Source: DATLWR01 sp035576205
GTDB taxonomy: Bacteria > Pseudomonadota > Zetaproteobacteria > Mariprofundales > Mariprofundaceae
Assembly: GCA_035576205.1 (NCBI GenBank)
Contig: DATLWR010000039.1
Coordinates: forward strand, 1 to 6,717
Length of the DNA stretch: 6,717 bases
Direction: 5' to 3'
The notes under the pieces are model-generated. The model did not search any database and was not told the origin of the DNA. It worked only from the letters and a program-made list of their open reading frames with translations. Position 1 is the first letter of the stretch; each line of letters begins with the position of its first letter. Positions 1 through 5,005 of this stretch are shown here, piece by piece. The position numbers were made by a program, and so were the translations under genes.

Positions 1-115
1 GCGTAAGCGAGTTCTACGTCGTCGTTGGCAGTTAATGCCGTTGGTCTTTTTAACGAGAGTACCATCCCGACATGCACCAAAGGGTTCAGCATCTCCGTCG
101 ATACCAGTCGCCCCC
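1..115 (-). ncRNA. ssrA: tmRNA (ssrA), 5' part, truncated by the window edge
   Basis: Transfer-messenger RNA rescues stalled ribosomes: it acts as an alanyl-tRNA, then as a short mRNA that adds a degradation tag. Reading the minus strand from 115, the 5' end is GGGGGCGACTGGTATCGACG, the standard tmRNA start (acceptor strand, D-like region, the conserved TCGACGG). The block GGTGCATG (78-71) follows, as in E. coli tmRNA. A pseudoknot PK1 can be drawn: CGGGA (69-65) pairs with TCTCG (58-54), and the loop bases TGGT (64-61) pair with ACCA (45-42) after the usual A-run. The resume codon is GCC at 29-27, giving the tag start A-N-D-D-V-E-L-A-Y before the edge. The rest of the tag, PK2-PK4 and the 3' tRNA-like half lie outside. 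The gene sits downstream of ubiA on the same strand. The exact mature 5' end (115) is inferred from the family. Confidence 0.93.
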
Positions 116-127
116 GTTGGAGCGGCT

Positions 128-157
128 ATTGTACGGCAGACAACCGGCAGACCGCAA
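128..157 (-). promoter_or_regulatory. candidate sigma-70 promoter of ssrA
   Basis: On the minus strand there is a near-consensus -10 box TACAAT (133-128), preceded after 18 bp by TTGCGG (157-152), which matches the first three bases of the -35 consensus. The -10 box lies 12 nt upstream of the predicted mature tmRNA 5' end, so the primary transcript would carry a short leader of the kind RNase P removes. It falls wholly between the ubiA stop and ssrA, so ssrA can be transcribed independently. I see no convincing intrinsic terminator between ubiA and ssrA, so read-through from ubiCA is also possible. Confidence 0.5.
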
Positions 158-169
158 GCCGTCGGTCGG

Positions 170-1039
170 TCAGGAAACCAGCGGCGTCAGCAAAAAGCCT
201 GCACAGACGATGGCACCGACCCAGTGGGAGTTGAGGAAGAATGAGAAGCCCCAGGCTTCGCCTTTCCGGTAGAGCATCAGGCACAACCATGCCTGCCAAA
301 GAGCCGAGACAATCACGAAGGCCCGCACCACCGGCCCGTATGACCAGCACGCCCAGGCCAAGAGCGCCATCATGCCGATACCTGTCAGGATAATCGCCGT
401 CACCGCATAATCGCCGAACCATAGGGCCGCCGATTTCATGCCCATCTTGCGGTCGTCGTCGCGATCACCCAGGGCATAGGCCGTGTCATATGAGATCGAC
501 CAGAGAATGTTGGCCGCAAAGATCAGCCACGGCACCGCACTGTTACCTATAGCGCCCTGCTCAGCCGCCCAGGCCATGATGATGCCCCAGCCGAAGGCCA
601 TGCCGAGCCAGGCCTGTGGCATGTGGATATAGCGTTTCATGAACGGATAGATCGTAGCGAGCAGCGCGCCGACGACCGACAGCGCCACCACAAACCAGTC
701 GAGCTGCAGCACCAGCAGCAGAGCCAGCAACAGCATCAGCACGAAACCGGCCAGCGCTGCGCCAGGCGCGATGCGGCCGGCCGCGATCGGCCGCTGTTTC
801 GTACGCTCGACATTGGGATCGAGCCTGCGATCGGCAAAATCGTTGATCACGCAGCCGGCCGAACGCATCAAAAACACACCGGCAACGAAGATCAGCAGAT
901 TCTTGAACTGAGGAGAACCGTTCGAGGCGGCAAGCAGCCCCCACAACGTCGGCCACAGCAGCAACCAGTAGCCGATCGGCCTATCGATGCGCCACAGGAC
1001 CAGCCAGTCGCGCCAGGTGCCGACCGGAGCGAAACGCAT
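170..1039 (-). CDS. ubiA: 4-hydroxybenzoate polyprenyltransferase UbiA
   Basis: UbiA is an inner-membrane prenyltransferase that attaches the polyprenyl tail to 4-hydroxybenzoate, the second committed step of ubiquinone synthesis. The 289-residue product has the normal family length and is mostly hydrophobic helices. Both Mg-prenyl-diphosphate binding motifs are present: N66-D67-F-A-D70-R-R-L-D74 followed by R-T-K-Q-R-P (79-84), and Y184-D-T-A-Y-A-L-G-D192-R-D-D-D196 followed by K-x-G-x-K-S. The N-terminal R-x-D-R-P-I-G-x-W-L-L-L-W-P-T stretch (residues 17-31) is also typical. Its ATG shares one base with the ubiC stop (TGATG), which indicates an operon and translational coupling; no strong Shine-Dalgarno sequence precedes it. 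Its substrate is the product of the upstream gene ubiC. Nothing looks broken. Confidence 0.97.
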   Translation of the reverse strand: MRFAPVGTWRDWLVLWRIDRPIGYWLLLWPTLWGLLAASNGSPQFKNLLIFVAGVFLMRSAGCVINDFADRRLDPNVERTKQRPIAAGRIAPGAALAGFVLMLLLALLLVLQLDWFVVALSVVGALLATIYPFMKRYIHMPQAWLGMAFGWGIIMAWAAEQGAIGNSAVPWLIFAANILWSISYDTAYALGDRDDDRKMGMKSAALWFGDYAVTAIILTGIGMMALLAWACWSYGPVVRAFVIVSALWQAWLCLMLYRKGEAWGFSFFLNSHWVGAIVCAGFLLTPLVS

Positions 1040-1596
1040 CAGTAGCGTCGCCCCATGCGCTCGATGCGCTTCCAGATTTCCGGGTGAAAGATCTCGACCA
1101 CCAGCGCCCGCGTGCCGGCGGGCGAGCGCAACACCGAACGCCGGGCCCAGCGGCCGGCATGGACGGCATCGCCATCGACCTGCGCCACGGCCAGATCGGA
1201 GCGGGCGAGCGACAGCCCACGGTCCATCAGCAGGTTCCCGAGCGGCTTTTCGCCCTCCTCGAGCTGCTGCATCAGGTCGGCCGGCAGCTCGTCGAGCGGC
1301 AGCACCGATTCGGCATCGAACATCACCGAACCGCGATGCATCAGCGATACCTGGCGGCGCAGCGCGGGGGCCCCGCCATGGCAGCCGAGCAGCTCTGCTT
1401 CGTCGCTATGCAGGGAATCCACGAACTGGTCATGCACCTTCAGCTCCAGCGCCATGCCGTAATGGCGTTCAATAAAACGGGTCAGAGAACCGGCCACGGT
1501 AAGCACGGCCGCCATCTCGCGGTCGGCACCGGCATCGCCGGCACGCCAGTTGCGGACCGGATACCAGGTCTGGGAATGAAGGGCCGGAAAATGCAT
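1039..1596 (-). CDS. ubiC: chorismate--pyruvate lyase UbiC
   Basis: UbiC cleaves chorismate to 4-hydroxybenzoate and pyruvate in the cytoplasm, the first step of ubiquinone synthesis, and feeds UbiA encoded next to it. From the ATG at 1596 the protein has 185 residues; an in-frame GTG at 1620 would give 193. Neither start has a clear Shine-Dalgarno sequence; I prefer the ATG because the extra eight residues show no family similarity. Family landmarks, numbered from the GTG: S45-L-T-R-F; R88-R89-Q-V-S-L (R89 aligns with the E. coli active-site Arg76); E104-S-V-L-P; P126-L-G; W158-A-R-R-S; and V-V-E176-I-F-H-P, where E176 aligns with catalytic Glu155. The UbiC family is divergent in sequence, but the motif order and the ubiA neighbour make the call firm. 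A 10-bp palindrome (1595-1604) overlaps the ATG. Confidence 0.92.
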   Translation of the reverse strand: MHFPALHSQTWYPVRNWRAGDAGADREMAAVLTVAGSLTRFIERHYGMALELKVHDQFVDSLHSDEAELLGCHGGAPALRRQVSLMHRGSVMFDAESVLPLDELPADLMQQLEEGEKPLGNLLMDRGLSLARSDLAVAQVDGDAVHAGRWARRSVLRSPAGTRALVVEIFHPEIWKRIERMGRRY

Positions 1597-1647
1597 GCGC
1601 GCATCATGAGGAAGCGGCACACAGGGTCAAGGGGGTTGCGCTCATTG

Positions 1648-1670
1648 CCGCCTTGCGGCGGAATCCGCCG
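1648..1670 (+). promoter_or_regulatory. alternative hairpins directly upstream of rsmE
   Basis: Three complementary blocks lie in a row before the rsmE ATG: CCGCC (1648-1652), GGCGG (1657-1661) and CCGCC (1665-1669). The middle block can pair with the first (loop TTGC) or with the third (loop AAT, extendable to 6 bp with 1656 and 1670), but not with both. The middle block also holds the only Shine-Dalgarno-like bases (GGCGGA, 8 nt before ATG 1671). The folding is seen directly; a control role is inference. The short divergent gap to ubiC must also hold or border both promoters. On the minus strand TTGACC (1630-1625) is a possible -35 for ubiC, but its -10 partner is poor. Confidence 0.35.
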
Positions 1671-2393
1671 ATGACCTGCCGCCTCTATCTACCCCAGCCG
1701 CTCCAGACCGGCCATCCGGTAACGCTGCCAACCGAGCAGGCGCATTACCTGCGGCAGGTCATGCGTCTGCATCCCGGTGACCCGATCATCCTGTTCAACG
1801 GTGAAGGCGGCGAATATGCGGCGCGCATCGAGCATCTCGCCCGCGATCACTCGCAATGCCACATCGAGGAGCACATCGAGGTGGAACGCGAACTGGACTG
1901 CCGCATCCATGTCGTGCAGGCCGCCTGCCGCAGCGAAAAGATCGAAACCGTGTTGCAGAAATGCACCGAGCTCGGCGCCGCCAGCTTCCAGATCGTGCGC
2001 AGCGAACGCTCCGACCTGAAACTGGACGACAACAAGCGTGCCTCACGGCTGGAGCGCTGGCAAAAGATTATCGTCGAGGCTGCCGAACAGAGCGGACGGA
2101 CCAGGGTGCCGGAGGTCAACTGGAGGGAGTCGCTATCGGCCATCGAACCTGCCGGGCTGCTGTTCACCCTGCATCCCGAGGCGGCCAGCGACTGGTTTTC
2201 GTCTCGTGACATATTGGCGACGGCCGGCGACATCACCCTCGCGATCGGGCCTGAGGGCGGCTGGAGCCCGGCCGACCTGCAGCGGCTGCAAACATTGAAG
2301 TTTCAGCCGCTGCTATTCGGCAGCCGCATCATGCGCACCGAGACGGCCGCTCCAGCGCTTGTCGCGGCGATTGCCGCCGTCAGACAGGCCTGA
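1671..2393 (+). CDS. rsmE: 16S rRNA (uracil-1498-N3)-methyltransferase RsmE
   Basis: RsmE is a SPOUT-superfamily enzyme that uses S-adenosylmethionine to methylate U1498 of 16S rRNA in the 30S subunit. The 240-residue protein has the family length. The N-terminal PUA-like domain starts M-T-C-R-L-Y-L and contains H25-Y-L-R-Q-V-M-R and L41-F-N-G-E-G-G-E. The C-terminal knotted SPOUT domain shows K97-C-T-E-L-G, E139-Q-S-G-R, the SAM-site I192-G-P-E-G-G-W and the closing G217-S-R-I-M-R-T-E-T-A-A. The frame is open upstream to a TTG at 1653 that would add six residues (M-R-R-N-P-P). I chose ATG 1671 because the family normally begins at the R-x-Y/F-L block. It is divergent from ubiC and is followed after 56 bp by tRNA-Thr. 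It is intact. Confidence 0.96.
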   Translation: MTCRLYLPQPLQTGHPVTLPTEQAHYLRQVMRLHPGDPIILFNGEGGEYAARIEHLARDHSQCHIEEHIEVERELDCRIHVVQAACRSEKIETVLQKCTELGAASFQIVRSERSDLKLDDNKRASRLERWQKIIVEAAEQSGRTRVPEVNWRESLSAIEPAGLLFTLHPEAASDWFSSRDILATAGDITLAIGPEGGWSPADLQRLQTLKFQPLLFGSRIMRTETAAPALVAAIAAVRQA

Positions 2394-2404
2394 ACCGTCA
2401 ACTA

Positions 2405-2432
2405 TTCCCATTCGGAAAAAACGCGCTAACAT
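2405..2432 (+). promoter_or_regulatory. candidate promoter of tRNA-Thr
   Basis: TTCCCA (2405-2410, four of six matches to the -35 consensus), a 16-bp spacer rich in A at its end, and TAACAT (2427-2432) form a plausible sigma-70 promoter. It is followed by a very GC-rich stretch, ATGCGCGGCCCGCAT (2431-2445), which holds an inverted repeat ATGCG/CGCAT. GC-rich discriminators are typical of stable-RNA promoters under stringent control. The predicted start is near 2439-2441, leaving a leader of about 10 nt before the tRNA. Confidence 0.45.
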
Positions 2433-2449
2433 GCGCGGCCCGCATCAGG

Positions 2450-2525
2450 GCCGATGTAGCTCAGTCGGTAGAGCAGCTGATTCGTAATCAGCAGGTCAGC
2501 GGTTCGAATCCGCTCATCGGCTCCA
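2450..2525 (+). tRNA. tRNA-Thr (anticodon CGT)
   Basis: A complete 76-nt tRNA that decodes ACG. The acceptor stem is GCCGATG (2450-2456) with CATCGGC (2515-2521); the D arm is GCTC...GAGC; the anticodon stem is GCTGA (2476-2480) with TCAGC (2488-2492) around loop TTCGTAA, placing anticodon CGT at 2483-2485. The variable loop is AGGTC, and the T arm is AGCGG/CCGCT with loop TTCGAAT (2503-2509). Discriminator T2522 is followed by an encoded CCA (2523-2525). All stems pair without mismatch, so it should be functional. A short inverted repeat TTCTAG/CTAGAA (2534-2539/2549-2554) follows but is too weak to call a terminator with confidence. Confidence 0.97.
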
Positions 2526-2548
2526 GTTCATCCTTCTAGATTGCACGA

Positions 2549-3166
2549 CTAGAAATTGTATTTGACCCCTCCCAGCACGACCAGCGGCGTCAGCATGACC
2601 TGCATCTGCAGGTGATCCGAAAACTCGTACCAGCCATCCACCGAAATAACGGGATTCAGGTTGTGCTTGAAAAGAAAACTGTTACGAAAGGGAACGCCTC
2701 TGACCGTCGCCAGCTTGCCCTTATAACCATACAACGCCCCGGCAAAATAATCGATTCCAAAACCATGCGATGCGTAAATGTTGCGTATCAATACCAGATA
2801 CCAGGTTCTGTCATTGAATGAGTTGATGAACGTCCCGGCCGAGAATGAATCATAAACCACGCCGATCAGGTTGTTGTGTGCAATCTTTTTGCTCTTGGTC
2901 TGGGTATGCATGCCATAGGGCAGAAATACGATGCCGTCTTTAGGTGTTTTTCCATAGAGAAATGTCAGGAAGGCATTTTGTTCTTCATCGGATGGCGCTT
3001 CCACCTGAGGGGCAGCTTGTGCCGACGATTCTTCACTTGCATAAGCGGAAGTGCCGCAAGAGATCAAGATGACAAGTAATGCGGAGCACCTGAGGAGAGC
3101 ATGCAGCAAACCTTTGCCCGATTGACCCGATGCCAATCCACCCTCGTGACGCTCTGCGCGACTCAC
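2549..3166 (-). CDS. secreted PagP-like small outer-membrane beta-barrel protein
   Basis: A 205-residue predicted outer-membrane protein. The start is GTG at 3166, chosen for the perfect AAGGAGG 7 nt upstream. Residues 20-43 form a hydrophobic signal segment ending A-Y-A (likely cleavage after 43), preceded by an unusually long polar N-terminus. A Glu/Ala-rich linker (44-65) follows, then alternating strand-like sequence ending V-K-Y-N-F; a C-terminal Phe is the usual barrel-assembly signal. The pattern H87-T, H97-N-N-L-I-G, G111-T-F-I-N115-S116-F, Y146-G-Y-K-G recalls a family of small barrels in pseudomonads that I recall as related to PagP, the lipid A palmitoyltransferase. PagP uses His, Asp and Ser; here H87 and N115-S116 would be the counterparts, with Asn for Asp. 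Enzymatic activity is therefore uncertain. It lies 23 bp after tRNA-Thr, convergent with it, and divergent from the triple-repeat barrel gene. Confidence 0.8.
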   Translation of the reverse strand: MSRAERHEGGLASGQSGKGLLHALLRCSALLVILISCGTSAYASEESSAQAAPQVEAPSDEEQNAFLTFLYGKTPKDGIVFLPYGMHTQTKSKKIAHNNLIGVVYDSFSAGTFINSFNDRTWYLVLIRNIYASHGFGIDYFAGALYGYKGKLATVRGVPFRNSFLFKHNLNPVISVDGWYEFSDHLQMQVMLTPLVVLGGVKYNF

Positions 3167-3173
3167 CTACATC

Positions 3174-3180
3174 CCTCCTT
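3174..3180 (-). promoter_or_regulatory. ribosome binding site that fixes the PagP-like gene start
   Basis: AAGGAGG on the minus strand is a perfect Shine-Dalgarno sequence, 7 nt from the GTG at 3166. Between them sits ATG-TAG (3172-3167), an in-frame start codon followed at once by a stop. That ATG is only one base from the Shine-Dalgarno sequence, too close for efficient initiation, so GTG 3166 is the better start. Confidence 0.8.
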
Positions 3181-3285
3181 CAGCATTCGATATGGCTGAC
3201 GACAGGTCGATGATAGTCCAGCCGCTCGGGATGAGCGATCATGGATATGCGATCCCCCGCCACCACAGGACCTCTACTCTCCAAG

Positions 3286-3370
3286 GCTGTGCGAAGTGGA
3301 CGCTTCGCCAGCACCGCGGCAACATCCGGTCACGGGGAGGGGAAGCCCGCCACCTCCGGACAACCCCGAC
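3286..3370 (+). promoter_or_regulatory. structured 5' leader of the triple-repeat barrel gene
   Basis: The 217 bp between the divergent starts (3167-3383) holds no gene I accept. Its right half can fold strongly as RNA. GCTG (3286-3289), one bulged T, GCGAAG (3291-3296), a 6-nt loop, CTTCGC (3303-3308) and CAGC (3309-3312) make a 10-bp hairpin. Downstream, GGAGG (3336-3340) can pair with CCTCC (3353-3357), TCCGG (3325-3329) with CCGGA (3356-3360), and CGGGG (3333-3337) with CCCCG (3364-3368). CTCC (3354-3357) could instead pair with GGAG of the ribosome binding site at 3371-3376. I do not recognise a known riboswitch class. No promoter stands out; TATCAT (3215-3210, minus strand) is a weak -10 candidate for the PagP-like gene. 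Confidence 0.35.
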
Positions 3371-3376
3371 AAGGAG
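3371..3376 (+). promoter_or_regulatory. ribosome binding site that fixes the start at 3384
   Basis: AAGGAG lies 7 nt before ATG 3384, an optimal arrangement. The frame stays open upstream to ATG 3192, but the 64 residues this would add are charged and would bury the signal peptide, so this site decides the start. Confidence 0.85.
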
Positions 3377-3383
3377 CCATTCC

Positions 3384-4925
3384 ATGGGCCACCGGACCAG
3401 ATATTTCCTGGCAATCACCGTTCTCTGTTTTCAGGCGATATCCTTTCCTGTCGGCAATGCAGTTGCCGTCGAAACCAACAACATTGCCACCACAAACGCC
3501 AAACTGCGTCTTAGCTACGAAAGAATCAGGCTGCCCGCCAACGAGCACATGGGACTGCTGGGCACATCCATGCTTTATGACGTCAATGACTGGCTGTCGA
3601 TCGGTCCGGCTGCCTATGGAGCAGTCAGCGGTCAGCGTGGAGGTTTCATTACGCTGGGGCTGGCCGGTGACCTGCGATTACCAGTGAGTGATTACATTGA
3701 TCTCAATACTGGCATCTTCGTCGGCGCTGGCGGTGGCCGCGGTGGTTTCACCATACAGGGTGGTGGGCTAATGCTGCGCTCGCATTTAGGTCTGACGGCG
3801 AAATTAGCCGATTGGGCCCATCTCGGAGGAGGAATCAGCTATGTCGATTTTCCCAATGGCAGCATTCACAGCCTGCAGCCCTATCTGACCTATGAGTACC
3901 CGTTCTCGGCCCTGCTGACGCATGGCTGGCCGGAACTCGGCATCGACACGACGGCGACACCGCAACTCGCTTCCTCCCGCCAGGAACTCTCACTCGTCTA
4001 TCGCCATTACCGGATTCCGCATGGTGTACAAACCGACACCCGCACCGTCCAGTATCCAACCATTCGCTTGCTGGGAATCGAATGGCAAAACTATCTGGAC
4101 AACAACCTGTTCGTGAAAATCGAGTCGGAAGGTGCCATGGGGGGTCAGAGCAACGGCTACATGCAAATCCTGTTCGGTGCCGGCTATCGGCTGCCGTTGA
4201 TCTCCGGCACCGCGCTGAAGTTTGCCGCTTCCGTGGGCGTGGCCGGTGGTGGTGGCGTTGCTACCGGCGGCGGGCTACTGCTCGATGGCTCGCTGGGAAT
4301 TCAGCAGACAATCACCGACAAGCTGTTCGCAGAACTGGATGGGGGGTATGTGAAGTCGCCGGGCGCCAGTTTCCGGGCCATGAGTCTCGCCGCCAAGCTG
4401 GGCTATCATTATGCAACACCGGACACCGATGCCAATGAAGTGCCCATTACAACGCTAGCCGGCTTCGACCAGCAGAAAATTCGTTTTCGTTTCGTGCAAC
4501 AGACCTACCTGCAGGCAAACCCCAACTGGCGCCAACATCATGCCAACCTGAATGTCGACAATCTGGGCTTTCAGGCTGACTGGTTCGTCACCCCCTGGCT
4601 CTACCTCAGTGGGCAGGGCATAGCCGCCTGGCGTGGCCAGGCCGGTGGCTACATGACGGGACTGGTCGGTGGAGGATTGCATCTGCCGGTGGCGAATTCA
4701 CCGCTGTTCGTCGAGCTGGAAGGACTTGTCGGCGCAGCCGGTGGCGGCGGACTGGATGTGGCCGGTGGTCTGGTCTGGCAGGCCAACGCCAATGTCGGCT
4801 ATCACTTCTCCGATGCCTACAGCGTGCTGGGTTCCTACGGCTACATGGCCGCACCCAAGGGCAATTTCCGTGCAAGGGTTATCGGGCTCTCATTCGCTTA
4901 TCAATTCAGCTTCTTCAGCAGATAG
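3384..4925 (+). CDS. secreted outer-membrane beta-barrel protein made of three tandem repeats
   Basis: A 513-residue protein that I do not recognise as a named family. Residues 1-29 form a signal peptide (M-G-H-R-T-R, then a hydrophobic core, ending N-A-V-A). The mature part consists of three homologous units at about 40-174, 200-343 and 364-508. Each unit begins with a strand such as L-R-L-S-Y-E-R, E-L-S-L-V-Y-R or K-I-R-F-R-F, contains R/H-L-P, then a Gly-rich core (V-G-A-G-G-G-R-G-G, V-G-V-A-G-G-G-G, V-G-A-A-G-G-G-G) followed by G-G-L, and closes with a F-R-A or similar strand and an aromatic Y-x-Y/F. Alternating hydrophobic/polar residues and many Tyr, Trp and Gly suggest membrane beta-strands, so an outer-membrane barrel is the best guess; a periplasmic or surface protein is possible. 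The C-terminus is F-S-F-F-S-R rather than a final Phe, which is atypical. A ligand or role cannot be inferred. It is divergent from the PagP-like gene. Confidence 0.85.
   Translation: MGHRTRYFLAITVLCFQAISFPVGNAVAVETNNIATTNAKLRLSYERIRLPANEHMGLLGTSMLYDVNDWLSIGPAAYGAVSGQRGGFITLGLAGDLRLPVSDYIDLNTGIFVGAGGGRGGFTIQGGGLMLRSHLGLTAKLADWAHLGGGISYVDFPNGSIHSLQPYLTYEYPFSALLTHGWPELGIDTTATPQLASSRQELSLVYRHYRIPHGVQTDTRTVQYPTIRLLGIEWQNYLDNNLFVKIESEGAMGGQSNGYMQILFGAGYRLPLISGTALKFAASVGVAGGGGVATGGGLLLDGSLGIQQTITDKLFAELDGGYVKSPGASFRAMSLAAKLGYHYATPDTDANEVPITTLAGFDQQKIRFRFVQQTYLQANPNWRQHHANLNVDNLGFQADWFVTPWLYLSGQGIAAWRGQAGGYMTGLVGGGLHLPVANSPLFVELEGLVGAAGGGGLDVAGGLVWQANANVGYHFSDAYSVLGSYGYMAAPKGNFRARVIGLSFAYQFSFFSR
3501..3905 (+). 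repeat. protein-level repeat unit 1 of the barrel protein
   Basis: Residues 40-174. Landmarks are the opening strand K-L-R-L-S-Y-E-R, G-D-L-R-L-P (95-100), G-A-G-G-G-R-G-G-F (114-122), G-G-G-L-M-L (127-132), L-G-G-G-I-S-Y (147-153) and the closing Y-L-T-Y-E-Y. These align one to one with units 2 and 3. Confidence 0.7.
3981..4412 (+). repeat. protein-level repeat unit 2 of the barrel protein
   Basis: Residues 200-343. Landmarks are E-L-S-L-V-Y-R, G-Y-R-L-P (267-271), G-V-A-G-G-G-G (285-291), G-G-G-L-L-L-D-G (295-302), L-D-G-G-Y-V (318-323), S-F-R-A (329-332) and the closing L-G-Y-H-Y (339-343). The spacing between landmarks matches unit 3 closely. Confidence 0.7.
4473..4907 (+). repeat. protein-level repeat unit 3 of the barrel protein
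   Basis: Residues 364-508. Landmarks are Q-K-I-R-F-R-F, G-L-H-L-P (431-435), G-A-A-G-G-G-G (450-456), A-G-G-L-V-W (460-465), L-G-S-Y-G-Y-M (482-488), N-F-R-A-R (494-498) and S-F-A-Y-Q-F (503-508). Confidence 0.7.
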
Positions 4926-4938
4926 CAGGCGCCGGAAA

Positions 4939-4966
4939 TTGCGCATGGTTTCTTTTGATCTACAAT
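4939..4966 (+). promoter_or_regulatory. candidate promoter of the lycopene-cyclase-like gene
   Basis: TACAAT (4961-4966) is one base from the consensus -10 and is preceded after 16 bp by TTGCGC (4939-4944), a half-matching -35. A start near 4973 would give a leader of about 33 nt before ATG 5006. It lies in the 80-bp gap after the barrel gene, suggesting that the two genes are at least partly separate transcription units. TTGAT/ATCAA (4955-4959/4965-4969) flank the -10 as a small inverted repeat. Confidence 0.4.
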
Positions 4967-5005
4967 CAAGAAGAAATATGAACGGGAGCGGAAAGATCAT
5001 TCGGG

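Noticed and set aside
25..272. Short plus-strand open frames near the left edge
   Set aside because: They overlap the tmRNA, its promoter and the end of ubiA, and show no coding features.
623..1045. Plus-strand open frame of 140 codons opposite ubiA
   Set aside because: Low-complexity Gln/Arg/His-rich shadow of a conserved gene; no family features.
1084..1674. Plus-strand open frame of 196 codons opposite ubiC
   Set aside because: Arises from high GC on the non-coding strand; the opposite strand encodes UbiC with active-site residues.
1847..2236. Minus-strand open frame inside rsmE
   Set aside because: Ser/Arg-rich shadow of the conserved methyltransferase.
2534..2554. Inverted repeat TTCTAG/CTAGAA as tRNA terminator
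   Set aside because: Only a 6-bp AT-rich stem with a 9-nt loop and a broken T-run; it also overlaps a stop codon. Too weak to call.
3286..3370. Cyclic-di-GMP or cobalamin riboswitch in the leader of the barrel gene
   Set aside because: Fragments such as GGACGC and GAAGCC appear, but the conserved cores and their order are absent.
3192..3383. 64-residue N-terminal extension of the triple-repeat protein starting at ATG 3192
   Set aside because: It is charged, lacks a ribosome binding site, and would place a clear signal peptide internally; AAGGAG at 3371 with ATG 3384 is far better.
4951..4976. TTGAT/ATCAA hairpin as terminator of the barrel gene
   Set aside because: Short AT stem followed by A-rich, not T-rich, sequence; it coincides with a better promoter -10.
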